DNA from: Thermoplasmata archaeon
Lineage (GTDB): Archaea; Thermoplasmatota; Thermoplasmata; Lutacidiplasmatales; UBA184
Direction: 5' to 3'
Assembly (NCBI GenBank): GCA_030038655.1
Contig: JASHSP010000042.1
Coordinates: 1-53,409, forward strand
Length of the DNA: 53,409 bases
In this document: positions 29,221 to 38,394 of the stretch, piece after piece
Position numbering within the stretch: position 1 is the stretch's first letter
Layout: every line of letters starts with the position of its first letter
Program-made: the position numbers and the translations under genes
Notes under the pieces: generated by a model
The model's database searches: none
The model's input: only the letters and a program-made list of their open reading frames with translations
What the model was told of the DNA's origin: nothing

Positions 29221-29676
29221 ATGAGCCCCGGACCCGCTGCCGTACCGCCGCCCGACGACCCCACGCGCGAGATCGTCGGTCGGCCCTGGTCGCCCTGGTT
29301 TCCTTACATCGACAAGAAGGGCCTATTCCCGGAGACGGCCCCCCATCCGGGTAAGATACCCTACGAGGGCCCCGGCACCGCTCGGCCCGCGGTCTATGAG
29401 ATCGCTCGGCAGAAGTCCGGGAAGGGGGATCTCGAGGTCCTGTACCTGGGGAAGACCACCCACCCCGCGCAGGGAGTTCGCAGGCGGCTCCGGGATCACT
29501 ACACGATCGACGACGCCCTCTACGATCGGATCGTCGAGATGCTCATTCGACGGTACGTACTACTCGCTCGGTTCGTTCAATTCGATCGGGGCGAGGTAGG
29601 GGAAGCGGACCGGGTCGAGGGGGCGCTCCGCTCGCGCCTGGGAGCCGTGCGGTACCCGTGGAACGGGCCGATCTAG
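29221..29676 (+). CDS. Divergent GIY-YIG nuclease-like protein
   Basis: ARPAVYEIARQKSGKGDLEVLYLGKTTHPAQGVRRRLRDHY...EADRVEGALRSRLGAVRYPWNGPI; ATG at 29221. Confidence 0.5.
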   Translation: MSPGPAAVPPPDDPTREIVGRPWSPWFPYIDKKGLFPETAPHPGKIPYEGPGTARPAVYEIARQKSGKGDLEVLYLGKTTHPAQGVRRRLRDHYTIDDALYDRIVEMLIRRYVLLARFVQFDRGEVGEADRVEGALRSRLGAVRYPWNGPI

Positions 29677-29773
29677 CGCACCGGCTGCCGAGTACTGGCG
29701 GACGAGCCGACCGGCGTGCCGAGTCCCGCGCCGCTCCCACGGCTGCGATGCCAGCGGACGGCGGCGCTCGCCG

Positions 29774-30457
29774 CTACTCCGCCGTGGGGGTGTTCAGCGT
29801 CATCGACTGCAGCGCGATCCGGCCCGGGCCGGTGAACTGGTTGAGATAGACCGTCGCGCCCGCGAGGAGCCCCGTCTTTAGGCCGAGGCTCACCAGGGTC
29901 ATCTGGACCGAAGCGTCCCGATACAACCACGCCCCGGGCTCGACCAGCATCGTTTCCCCCGGTGCGAGCATTCGCTCGAACACGTTCCCGTGCCCGTGGA
30001 GCGCGAGATATCCCTGTCCGTCGAAGACGTCCACCCACATGCCCGAGTGCCCGAACATCAGGCTCGCGAGACCCTTCACCCGGTAGTACGCGTAGTTCAC
30101 GGACGCCGTGGCGAAGAGGAACTGGTGTTCCCGAACGTGGAGCGGCTGACCGGGCTGGATCTCCCGGAACAGGATCTGGCCGGGCCCGTCGCGCGAGAAC
30201 GCGATCCGCCCCGGTCCGTGGGCCTCGGTCACGATCACGGGAAGGCCCGCCATGATGCGGCGGGCCGCCCCCTTGAGCATCTTGGCGGAGATCGTGACCG
30301 TGGGATCCATCCAGAGCAGGATGTGGTGTTCGAAGTAGATCGTGTCGCTCGGGCCCAGGGTCAGCTCGGTCACGGGGACAAGTTCGCCGTTCGTCTTCAC
30401 CTGGATCGAGCCGAAGCTGACGGTGGTGTTGGCGCCCGAGGACGGGAGGGGCATCAT
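29774..30457 (-). CDS. AIM24 family protein
   Basis: VSFGSIQVKTNGELVPVTELTLGPSDTIYFEHHILLWMDPTVTISAKMLKG...GPGRIAFSRDGPGQILFREIQPGQPLHVREHQFLFAT. Confidence 0.85.
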   Translation of the reverse strand: MMPLPSSGANTTVSFGSIQVKTNGELVPVTELTLGPSDTIYFEHHILLWMDPTVTISAKMLKGAARRIMAGLPVIVTEAHGPGRIAFSRDGPGQILFREIQPGQPLHVREHQFLFATASVNYAYYRVKGLASLMFGHSGMWVDVFDGQGYLALHGHGNVFERMLAPGETMLVEPGAWLYRDASVQMTLVSLGLKTGLLAGATVYLNQFTGPGRIALQSMTLNTPTAE

Positions 30458-30663
30458 CGGCCGAGCGACGAGGGAACCGCATATCGAACTTTCGGCGGGC
30501 ACCGCGACCCCGGCACGGACTGCGCGGGGGGGGAGCCCAATCCCCCCGGGCCCTCGCAGGATCGCGGCGCGGGCCGCCACCTCGCGCCCGGTCGACCCGG
30601 TCGGTGGGTCGCCGTTAGATATCCCCCCGGGCTCCGAGCGCCGGAGCGAGCGACCCCATCGAC

Positions 30664-31224
30664 ATGCCTCCTCTCTCTCCCCGGCCCGACGCCGCCGAGG
30701 GTCCCACCGTCCCCGACCCGATCGACCCCGGCGCCCGCGACGAACTGGAGCTGCTGGGCGGGGAGCGGATCGTCCGGTGCTGGCGCACCCCGTTCGGGTT
30801 CCTCGTGATGACCAACCTCCGATGCGTCCGGGTCTGGCGGAAGGCCGAGCTGTTCGCCCGGCCGGAATGGCATACGGGCCCCACGTTCCTCTTCTACAAC
30901 CTGTCCGCGCCCCGGGTAGTCGCGGACCGGTTCGTCCAGCTCTCCGAGGGACGCGACGGGACCGGTGCGTCCAGCCGCTTCCTGGTCCGCAATCCCCGTG
31001 AGGTCTGCCAGGAGATCGACGACGCCCGCTCGGCTGGCCGGGCGGAGTGGGAGACTCGAAAGGAATCGGCCGACCGGGAGCTGAGACGACCCCGATCTCT
31101 CCCGGCACCTCCGGGCACCACGGTGATCGTTCGGGAAGTCGTGAAGGTCCGCTGCAGCTACTGCGGCGCGTTGATGGACACGACGGCCTCTCTCTGCCCG
31201 GCGTGCGGCGCGCCGGTCCGATGA
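30664..31224 (+). CDS. PH-like domain protein with C-terminal zinc ribbon
   Basis: ELLGGERIVRCWRTPFGFLVMTNLRCVRVWRKAELF...; VRCSYCGALMDTTASLCPACGAPVR. Confidence 0.65.
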   Translation: MPPLSPRPDAAEGPTVPDPIDPGARDELELLGGERIVRCWRTPFGFLVMTNLRCVRVWRKAELFARPEWHTGPTFLFYNLSAPRVVADRFVQLSEGRDGTGASSRFLVRNPREVCQEIDDARSAGRAEWETRKESADRELRRPRSLPAPPGTTVIVREVVKVRCSYCGALMDTTASLCPACGAPVR

Positions 31225-31279
31225 TCGGGGGAAGCCGAGCACCGACCACCGTTATTCCCCGACGGCTCCTGGGCCCCCC

Positions 31280-31660
31280 ATGGAGCCAACCCTGGCGCCG
31301 AAACTGGCTCCCTACCTCGTGGCTCGTGATGCGCGCGGACTGATCCGCTTCATCGAGAAGGCGATCGGCGGCCGTCTGAGCTTCGAGCTCCACGACCCCG
31401 AGGGGCGACTCGCGCACGCCGAAGTGACGGTGGCGGACGGCGTGGTGATGATCGGGGAGCAACCTCCCGGTCGAAGCGCCTTCCCCGCGATGCTGCATCT
31501 GTACGTCGACGACTCCGACGCGGCGTTCCGCCGCGCTCTCGAGGGCGGGGCCACCGCGGTCCGCGAGCCGGGCGACTCGGGGGACGGCCTGCGCCGGGGC
31601 GGCGTGCGCGACCCGTGGGGCAACGAGTGGTGGTTCTCCGCCCCCGTGAAGACGGAGTGA
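31280..31660 (+). CDS. VOC/PhnB-like protein
   Basis: APYLVARDARGLIRFIEKAIGGRLSFELHDPEGRLAHAEVTVADGVVMIGEQ...VRDPWGNEWWFS. Confidence 0.88.
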   Translation: MEPTLAPKLAPYLVARDARGLIRFIEKAIGGRLSFELHDPEGRLAHAEVTVADGVVMIGEQPPGRSAFPAMLHLYVDDSDAAFRRALEGGATAVREPGDSGDGLRRGGVRDPWGNEWWFSAPVKTE

Positions 31661-31769
31661 GGACCGCGGAGTCCGATCCGACCGGCCCAGTCCCTCGTCA
31701 AGCCCCCGCGCCCGAACACGGTTGCCCGGCGGGAACGCCCCCACCCGGGGGGCTCGTTCCGCGCCCGGC

Positions 31770-32000
31770 CTAGGAGTCCTTCTTGCCTTCGAGGTCCTTG
31801 AGGCCCTTCTTCGCGCCGGACCCGACGGCCTTCGCCCCGCTCCAGAGACCCTTGCCGATCTTTCCCGCGACGGCCCCAGTTTCCTTGGCCACGTGAAGCG
31901 ACTCCTCGCCCACTTTCTGACCGAGCCCGAGTTCGCGGCCGCACGACGAGCATTTCATGGTCCCTTCCGCCAACTCCGCTCCGCATCCCGAACACTTCAT
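31770..32000 (-). CDS. Short zinc-ribbon protein with Gly/Lys-rich tail
   Basis: MKCSGCGAELAEGTMKCSSCGRELGLGQKVGEESLHVAKETGAVAGKIGKGLWSGAKAVGSGAKKGLKDLEGKKDS. Confidence 0.75.
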   Translation of the reverse strand: MKCSGCGAELAEGTMKCSSCGRELGLGQKVGEESLHVAKETGAVAGKIGKGLWSGAKAVGSGAKKGLKDLEGKKDS

Positions 32001-32288
32001 GGAACTAGCGACCTCCGCGTGTCCGGTGCAGCACTCTCGAGGAGATAAGTCAAACCCGACGCCGCCGCCAGACTGCTCGGTCGGCTCCAGGACCCAGGGG
32101 TCGCGGGATACCGCGCCGGCGGCGGACCAGCAACAGTTTGCGAGGTGCCATCGGCCGCGATCGTTTTGAGCCTCGCCGAGCGGTTCGAAGCGAAGGTGCC
32201 GTTGGAGGGTGACTTCGGCCCCCCAAGGTCCCGGCGCAGTCTCGAACGCTGGAGTCCGACGCGACCGCGACGCCGATCGCTCCATCGG

Positions 32289-32693
32289 TCAGGATACTCG
32301 GGGACTGTACCTTCGAACGCCGTAGGCGATGAGCCCGCCCCCGATGATCAGCATCACGATCCCCACCGCCGCGATCCCCCCGCTCGGGTTGGACTGCTGG
32401 TTTCCCTGGCAGGCAGGGTTTTGGGAGCACGCTTGGTTGTAGGAATTGACCCCGTCGTTGACCACCGCGGCGGCTGCCAGAGCGATCAACCCGAAGACGA
32501 TCAGAAGAACTCCACCGATGACCGCTCCGGGGGAGCCGTAGGGTCTTCGGTAGGTGGCCGGCAAGCGGAGCGGCTGGTAACCGCTCGGCGGGGGCGCCAG
32601 AGCCAGGGCCCCGCCACACCACTGGCAGGAGGTGGCCGTCGCCGGGTTCGGACCCCCGCATCGTGCGCACGCCCCCGGGGCCATGGCCGGCAA
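32289..32693 (-). CDS. Zinc-ribbon membrane protein
   Basis: CARCGGPNPATATSCQWCGGALAL then two TM segments. Confidence 0.75.
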   Translation of the reverse strand: MPAMAPGACARCGGPNPATATSCQWCGGALALAPPPSGYQPLRLPATYRRPYGSPGAVIGGVLLIVFGLIALAAAAVVNDGVNSYNQACSQNPACQGNQQSNPSGGIAAVGIVMLIIGGGLIAYGVRRYSPRVS

Positions 32694-33153
32694 TCTTCTT
32701 GTCGGCGATAAACTCTCGGTGCAGGATGCGGCTTCCGAGTCACGGCGGGGAGCGCCGGAAGGGGGCGCGGTCTACGCGTTCGAGGCGATCATGCGCTCGC
32801 TGCTGATCCACGGTGAGATCGGTCCCAACGAGCTCGGAGACAGCCTTCCCGCCGCGGGGGCGAAGGTGCAGACCGCGGTCGCGTACGCGTTCGGTACCAC
32901 GCGGGTCTGCCTGTTCGTCGGGCGGAAGTTCACGTTCCGGTCCAACGACTACCTCGGAATCATCGTACTCGCCGCCACCGACGGCACGACGCAGCGGATC
33001 GATGTCACGTACTCCGGAGGTGGGTCCGGGCTGATCGGCATGGTGTGGGGGGCCGGCCAGGACATCGAGAACGAGGTCGGCAACGCGATCTTGAGCATGG
33101 CGCAGCAAAGGGGGCTTCAAGTGGAGGAGGTCCCCCCCGACGGAAACGTCTAG
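32683..33153 (+). CDS. Hypothetical protein
   Basis: MAGNLLVGDKLSVQDAASE...VCLFVGRKFTFRSNDYLGIIVLAATDGTTQRIDVTYSGGGSGL; overlaps the divergent start at 32693. Confidence 0.6.
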   Translation: MAGNLLVGDKLSVQDAASESRRGAPEGGAVYAFEAIMRSLLIHGEIGPNELGDSLPAAGAKVQTAVAYAFGTTRVCLFVGRKFTFRSNDYLGIIVLAATDGTTQRIDVTYSGGGSGLIGMVWGAGQDIENEVGNAILSMAQQRGLQVEEVPPDGNV

Positions 33154-33313
33154 CCGGGCCGGACCGACTCCGACGGTCCCTTCCTCCACTCGACCGACAG
33201 CTCCGGCCAGCGCCGTAGGGCCCCGGCGGATGGGCTCGTTCCGAACCGGCCCATCGGCGCGTCGGATCAGGCGAGAGCGCACGTGATGTAGGGGGGCGCC
33301 TCCGTCGCCGGTC

Positions 33314-34132
33314 ATGGCCGGACGACGAGCGACGCCGCGGTCGCGCCGGGCCGCCGCCGCGTTCTCCGGACGATCGGTTCGGCGCCACGTCCGGAAGAAC
33401 CTCGCCCTATGGCAGGAGCAGAGCGAACGGTACGAGCGACGCTGCGCCGGGGTCCTCGGGGGTCGGCGTGCGATGGCATGGGGGGTCTGGCGAATTCCCG
33501 AGCTTCGACTGCGTGCGCTCGGTGACCCCCGTGGCAACGACCTCCTCGAGCTCGGTTGCGGCGCGGCGAGATGGTCCATCGCGCTGGCTCGAAGGGGAGC
33601 GCGCGCCGTGGGAATCGATCTCTCTCCCGCCCAGCTCGCCCACGCCGTACGTCTCGTGCGACGGTCGGGGCGGAACGTGCCCCTCGTTCGGGGGGATGCG
33701 GAGCACCTCCCGCTGCGGGACGCCTCGTTCGACACCGTGTTCTGCGATTGGGGGGCGATGACGTTCTGCGACCCCCTCCGGACCGTGCCGGAGGCGGCGC
33801 GGGTGCTTCGGCCGGGAGGGCGGCTGGTCTTCGCCACCGCCTCTCCGTTTCGAAATCTGCTGCAGGACCGTCGGACCGATCGAATGGGTCGAACCCTCCG
33901 GTACGACTACTTCGGGCTGCACCGAATCGACTACGGGAACGAGGTCAACTTCCAGCTGACCTACGGCGGATGGATCCGCCTGTTCGCGGAGAACGGGCTC
34001 GTGGTCGAGTCGCTCACCGAAACGCGCCCGGCCCCGGGCGCGAAGACCCCCTACCTCTCTCCGAGCGAGTCCCGCACGGCCCGCCACTGGCCCGTGGAAG
34101 CGATCTGGCAGGTCCGCAAGGCCGGCCGGTAG
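33314..34132 (+). CDS. Class I SAM-dependent methyltransferase
   Basis: DLLELGCGAARWSIALARRGARAVGIDLSPAQLAHA...HLPLRDASFDTVFCDWGAMTF...AARVLRPGGRLVFAT. Confidence 0.9.
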   Translation: MAGRRATPRSRRAAAAFSGRSVRRHVRKNLALWQEQSERYERRCAGVLGGRRAMAWGVWRIPELRLRALGDPRGNDLLELGCGAARWSIALARRGARAVGIDLSPAQLAHAVRLVRRSGRNVPLVRGDAEHLPLRDASFDTVFCDWGAMTFCDPLRTVPEAARVLRPGGRLVFATASPFRNLLQDRRTDRMGRTLRYDYFGLHRIDYGNEVNFQLTYGGWIRLFAENGLVVESLTETRPAPGAKTPYLSPSESRTARHWPVEAIWQVRKAGR

Positions 34133-34141
34133 GGGTTCGGG

Positions 34142-34546
34142 TCAGTCCTTCCGGGCCGGAGGGTGCCCCGAGGAAATGACGAACTCGTTGCCGTCCGGGT
34201 CGGCGACGGCAGCGCGAAACATCGTCCCGCCGGGGAGGGGTACCTCCACCGGTTCCATCGTGATCGTCCCGCCGCGGCGGCGGATCTCCTCGACCGCGGC
34301 CCTGGGGTCGTGGTGGTGGAATATGATGCCGCTGACGGTGCCGGGTTCCCGCCCGCCCTCGCCAGGCCGCTGGACGTGCATCGCCAGCACGGTCGGGTTC
34401 CCGGGGAGGGTGAACACCGCCCGCCCGGACTGCTCGGTGAAGCCGGCCTCGTTCAGCCCGAGCACTTCGCGGTAGAACTTCCGGGCGACGTGGATATCGC
34501 GCACATGGACGGTCACGGAGCTGAGGCCCTCGATCGGGTCCACCAT
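34142..34546 (-). CDS. VOC/glyoxalase superfamily protein
   Basis: LSSVTVHVRDIHVARKFYREVLGLNEAGFTEQSGRAVFTLPGNPTVLAMHV...AAVADPDGNEFVISS. Confidence 0.9.
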   Translation of the reverse strand: MVDPIEGLSSVTVHVRDIHVARKFYREVLGLNEAGFTEQSGRAVFTLPGNPTVLAMHVQRPGEGGREPGTVSGIIFHHHDPRAAVEEIRRRGGTITMEPVEVPLPGGTMFRAAVADPDGNEFVISSGHPPARKD

Positions 34547-34675
34547 GGTGGGGCCAACCCGGCGGGTGAGTTTAGATTTGGGAGGGGGCGCGCCCCCGAC
34601 CCCACCGCCACTTGGATATGACGGGAGGTCTTCCGGGCGTTCGCCCCCCGGGGGCAGCGACGGCTCGGATCGCGG

Positions 34676-35089
34676 ATGGCAGAGACCGACGCAGGGCGTG
34701 TGGTGATCCGGTTCGTGAACGAGATCAACCGTCACGACGTGCCGGCACTCGTGGGATTGATGGCTCCGGATTTCCGGTTCGTCGACAGTCTGGGCCAGGA
34801 GCTGATCGGTCCGGACCGGATGCGGGCCGCCTGGGCCGCCTATTTCGAGCGGTTCCCCGACTATCAGATCACCATCCGCCATCATCTCAGCCAGGGGCAA
34901 CTGGTCGCCCTCTTCGGCACCGCGAGCGGAACGTTGGTGGCCCAGGAAGGCGGGCTGCCCCATCGCAATCACTGGACCCTCCCCGCCGCGTGGCGCGCGG
35001 TCGTACGCGACGGACGCGTGGTCGACTGGCAGGTGTACACGGACAACACGCCCGTCCAGAAGCTGCTCGACGAAGCGGGCGCCCCGTAA
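34676..35089 (+). CDS. SnoaL-like/NTF2-fold polyketide cyclase family protein
   Basis: VVIRFVNEINRHDVPALVGLMAPDFRFVDSLGQELIGPDRMRAAWAAYFERFPDYQITIRHHL. Confidence 0.88.
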   Translation: MAETDAGRVVIRFVNEINRHDVPALVGLMAPDFRFVDSLGQELIGPDRMRAAWAAYFERFPDYQITIRHHLSQGQLVALFGTASGTLVAQEGGLPHRNHWTLPAAWRAVVRDGRVVDWQVYTDNTPVQKLLDEAGAP

Positions 35090-35207
35090 GTCCCCGGGCG
35101 GGGGTCGGGTCGTCGCCTTTCACCCCCTCCCCCGCTTATAGCTGTCAATCCCGGATGACCATCGGAAGAAATACCGAGGCGGGGCTCGTTGGCCCGAGGT
35201 TCGGTCC

Positions 35208-35780
35208 ATGTTGGGTCCGTGGTCGCCGCACAGTCACGCTACCGACGTCGAGCTCCGGGAGGGCCCCAAGGGCCTTTCGCAGCCCGGCCGCACCGTCGAG
35301 GAGTGGCCGATGGCGGAGGGGAAGGAGCGACCCCTGCTCTGCCAGAGGATCACGGTGGCAGTGGACGGCTCGCGGCCGTCGCTGATGGCGTTCGAGTTCG
35401 CGCTCGGATTGGCCCGCAGCTTCCGCGCCAGCATGGCGCTCGTGACCGTGGTCCCGACGCCGCCCCCCTACGGGACGCCGTTCTTTCCGGAGGAGACCTG
35501 GAAGGCGATCTGCCAAGCCTACGCCGATGAGCTCGCGAAGCTGGAACGACGGGCCCGGCGGCAGGGGCTCTCGAAGGTGACGGCCGAATGCCGGCAGGGG
35601 ATCGCGGTCGACCAGATCCTCGAGTACCTTGGCCAACACCCGACGGACCTTCTCGTGGTCGGGGCCCGGGGACTCTCGGCGTCGCGCCGTGAGGTGCTGG
35701 GGAGCGTCTCGGACGCGCTGGTGCACGATGCGCCGTGCCCGGTGCTCGTGGTCCGCGAGTACGTCAAGCCGGAGACCTAG
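35208..35780 (+). CDS. Universal stress protein (UspA) family
   Basis: RITVAVDGSRPSLMAFEFALGLARSF...HPTDLLVVGARGLSASRREVLGSVSDALVHDAPCPVLVVR; start 35208 or 35310. Confidence 0.9.
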   Translation: MLGPWSPHSHATDVELREGPKGLSQPGRTVEEWPMAEGKERPLLCQRITVAVDGSRPSLMAFEFALGLARSFRASMALVTVVPTPPPYGTPFFPEETWKAICQAYADELAKLERRARRQGLSKVTAECRQGIAVDQILEYLGQHPTDLLVVGARGLSASRREVLGSVSDALVHDAPCPVLVVREYVKPET

Positions 35781-35802
35781 GGTCCCGAGTCCCGACCGGG
35801 CC

Positions 35803-37824
35803 TCACTCTTCGGGCTCTTCCTGGTACGGTGCCCCGCCCCGCCCTCGTCGGCGGTCGCGATCGTCGCGGCCGGTCGCGGTCCGCTTGTCGAGGGCGGACG
35901 CGATGGCGCTCGCCAGGCCCGCCGTGCCGCCCCCGCCCCCTCCGGCCGCGGCCTCGTGCCAGTTTCGGGGCGGAGGCTGCCGACGACGGCGGAGCGTGAA
36001 GGCGAGCACGAGGAGCGCCACGAACGCCGCGACCAGGAGGAGCACGACCCAGAACGGGATCGGGTACGCGAACCCCTGCCCGCCGCCCGACGAGGTCGAC
36101 GCGGCCGGAACCAGCGCGACGGTGAGGTGGGCCCCCTGGCCGGCATCGAGCGTCACGTTCGTGGAGAACGTATCGTACCCGACCAGGGACGCCTGGAACG
36201 TGTGGGTACCGGCCGTGACCGTTTGGTTGAACTGCCCGGAAACCAGCAGTACGGCAGCGCCGTCGATCAGCACCTGCGCGGACTCGGGGGCCACGGTTCC
36301 CGCCAGCCAAGCGCTTCCGGAGGTGGCGGTGACCTCGTTGATCCAGGTATGCCAGTAGTCCAGGGTAGAGTCGGAGGCGGTGTACTCCCCGGCCACCCAG
36401 AAGTTCGATGTGCTCAGCGGGTCGAACGTCGCACCGAACCACAGACCGTAGGGGCACACCGCGGGGAGTCCGGAACAGGCGGGCGTGGGGATGTCCGGGC
36501 CGCTTCCCTCCAGCAGGAGGCGGGGACCCTCGAGCGTATCGGCGGGGTCGGTCGTCGACTGCGAGGCGACGTAGAGGCTGGGGTACTCGGTGTCCGTCGC
36601 CGACGATTCGCCGTAGACCACGACGAGATCCCCGGCCGGGTCGGTCGCGACGGCGGGGTAGAAGTCGTAGTACCCGGCCCCCCGGCTCCAGTAGAACTGC
36701 TCCGCGATCGAATCGTTGGTCGTATAGATCTTCCACAGGTGCAGGCAGGATCGGACGGCGGTGTCGCCCGTCGGAGTGCACCCGTTGGTCGCCGCCACCC
36801 ACAGCGTTCCACCGCGCCAGGTGGCGCTCGTGATGTTCGCGGAGGTCTGGATGAGGTCGGTGGTGCCCGGCTGGGCGGCGTCCGGCGTGAGGGTGGTGTT
36901 CGTCACGAGGGGCTTGGCGGCCGAAAGGGTGCAGACGGTCGGGGAGCCGGTGAGGGTCCGGAGATTAAGCCAGGTGGTGTTCCCGGAGTTGTCGCTGACC
37001 AGGAACGTCGTGTTGGTCGGGCTCGCAACGAGCGCGGGCACATACGACGCGTCGGCGCTGCCCCCGACGAGCCCCGTGTTGCACGTCTGGGGGGTCGCCC
37101 CCGTGGTCAGTTGCGTGACGTTGGCGGCCAGGACCTCGAACCCGACCGGGGTCGTCGGGCTGCTCCAGAGGTTGGCCGAGATCACGGCCTCGTCGCCGTC
37201 GACCGAGAGCCGGGGTTGGCTGAACGTGTCCCCGGGCCCGGGTCCCATGGTGGGGACGTTGAAGTGCTGGAAATTCCAGTAGGCCGTCCCGGTGGTCGCG
37301 GGATCGCTCGTCAGGCTTCCGCCGTAGTAGATCTCGTTGTTGGTCGTGTCGAGGACGGAGAGGAACCAACGTTGGTCGAAGCTGTCGTAGACGAGCTGGG
37401 GTTGTACCAGGTGGTCGGTCTCCTGGACGTCCACAATCGTGTTGAGCGACCCGTTGAGGACGAGCGTCCCTCCCGTGGTCCACGCGCGGAGCACGGAGTT
37501 CGTGAGCTCGACGACGTATCCGTTCCCGCTGGCCAAGGCGACGTCCGGGGGTACGCAAGAGGAGCAGCTGCCGGTGCCATGATAATCGATGCCCGCCCAT
37601 CCGTTTCCGATCGAGACGTCGCTCGGTTGCGTTGAGCTCCGGAGGCTGGTGGTGGCCTCCGCGGTCCCCTGGACCGACACGCCGTCGGTACCGGTGAGGA
37701 GTACCGAAGGACGGTCCGAACCCGTCCCGTTCGCGGAGGCGAGGAGCGAGAGACCGACGAGGCACAGGACGGTCCCCGCGGCGAACACCCGCGCCCAACG
37801 ATGCGTGCAAATGACCCTTCGCAT
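35803..37824 (-). CDS. Large secreted protein with PEGA domain and C-terminal TM
   Basis: Signal VFAAGTVLCLVGLSLLASANG; APESAQVLIDGAAVLLVSGQFNQTVTAGTHTFQASLVGYDTFSTNVTLDAGQGAHLTVAL (PEGA-like); FWVVLLLVAAFVALLVLAFTLRRRR. Confidence 0.8.
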   Translation of the reverse strand: MRRVICTHRWARVFAAGTVLCLVGLSLLASANGTGSDRPSVLLTGTDGVSVQGTAEATTSLRSSTQPSDVSIGNGWAGIDYHGTGSCSSCVPPDVALASGNGYVVELTNSVLRAWTTGGTLVLNGSLNTIVDVQETDHLVQPQLVYDSFDQRWFLSVLDTTNNEIYYGGSLTSDPATTGTAYWNFQHFNVPTMGPGPGDTFSQPRLSVDGDEAVISANLWSSPTTPVGFEVLAANVTQLTTGATPQTCNTGLVGGSADASYVPALVASPTNTTFLVSDNSGNTTWLNLRTLTGSPTVCTLSAAKPLVTNTTLTPDAAQPGTTDLIQTSANITSATWRGGTLWVAATNGCTPTGDTAVRSCLHLWKIYTTNDSIAEQFYWSRGAGYYDFYPAVATDPAGDLVVVYGESSATDTEYPSLYVASQSTTDPADTLEGPRLLLEGSGPDIPTPACSGLPAVCPYGLWFGATFDPLSTSNFWVAGEYTASDSTLDYWHTWINEVTATSGSAWLAGTVAPESAQVLIDGAAVLLVSGQFNQTVTAGTHTFQASLVGYDTFSTNVTLDAGQGAHLTVALVPAASTSSGGGQGFAYPIPFWVVLLLVAAFVALLVLAFTLRRRRQPPPRNWHEAAAGGGGGGTAGLASAIASALDKRTATGRDDRDRRRGRGGAPYQEEPEE

Positions 37825-38116
37825 GGGACCGCGACCCGGACGGTGCCGTAGAGATGCGCCGTCCGGCCACTAAACCCTTCGCATCGCGAAAAACGGGCAA
37901 AACGCCGCCGGTACCCCCGTCCCCGGAGCCGCGACGTCTCCCCCGCCGTCCCCGGGCTCGCTCGGGGCCGTCCGCAGAGGCCGGCGCCCCCCGGTCGGAC
38001 GGCCGCGTGCCCGCGACCGGGTCGGCCGCGGCCCTCGGCCGATTTGGCCCCCGCGGGGGCCCGCTCCGTGGGATTCCCCTGCGGATCATGGGATTGCCGC
38101 TCGGATGGGTACGGGA

Positions 38117-38138
38117 TATACTGCACCCGCCCAGTATA
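38117..38138. promoter_or_regulatory. Perfect inverted repeat overlapping the TATA region of a small gene (candidate operator)
   Basis: TATACTG-cacccgcc-CAGTATA, ending 6 bp before GTG at 38145; gatata centred about 27 nt from that start. Confidence 0.5.
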
Positions 38139-38144
38139 GAGGGA

Positions 38145-38309
38145 GTGACGACCGAGTGCGAGACCCCCGGCTGCCTTCACCAACGGCGGCTGCACGGCGA
38201 GGACGGACGCTGCCGGGCATGCGCTTGCACGTCCTACACGCGAGACGCCCCCCGGCATCAAACGAGGGCGGAGAGGAAGCAGGTCGCCCAAGCCCTTCGA
38301 CGTTGGTAG
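38145..38309 (+). CDS. Small (54 aa) Cys/His-rich putative zinc-binding protein
   Basis: MTTECETPGCLHQRRLHGEDGRCRACACTSYTRDAPRHQTRAERKQVAQALRRW; GTG start. Confidence 0.6.
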   Translation: MTTECETPGCLHQRRLHGEDGRCRACACTSYTRDAPRHQTRAERKQVAQALRRW

Positions 38310-38394
38310 CGACGGCCGGCGTCGTGGCCCCCGTATCCAGGGATGGGGGAACCTGAAAGGGCCGGCCGGGTATCCTCGACTCAACCGATCGCAC

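Noticed and set aside
29774-31744. 656-aa minus-strand ORF as a single gene
   Set aside because: Only the C-terminal 228 aa (AIM24) is real; the N-terminal part is antisense to the PH-like and VOC genes.
35629-37635. 668-aa plus-strand ORF antisense to the PEGA secreted protein
   Set aside because: Arg/Gly/Val-rich translation with no domain; the opposite strand has signal peptide, PEGA and TM.
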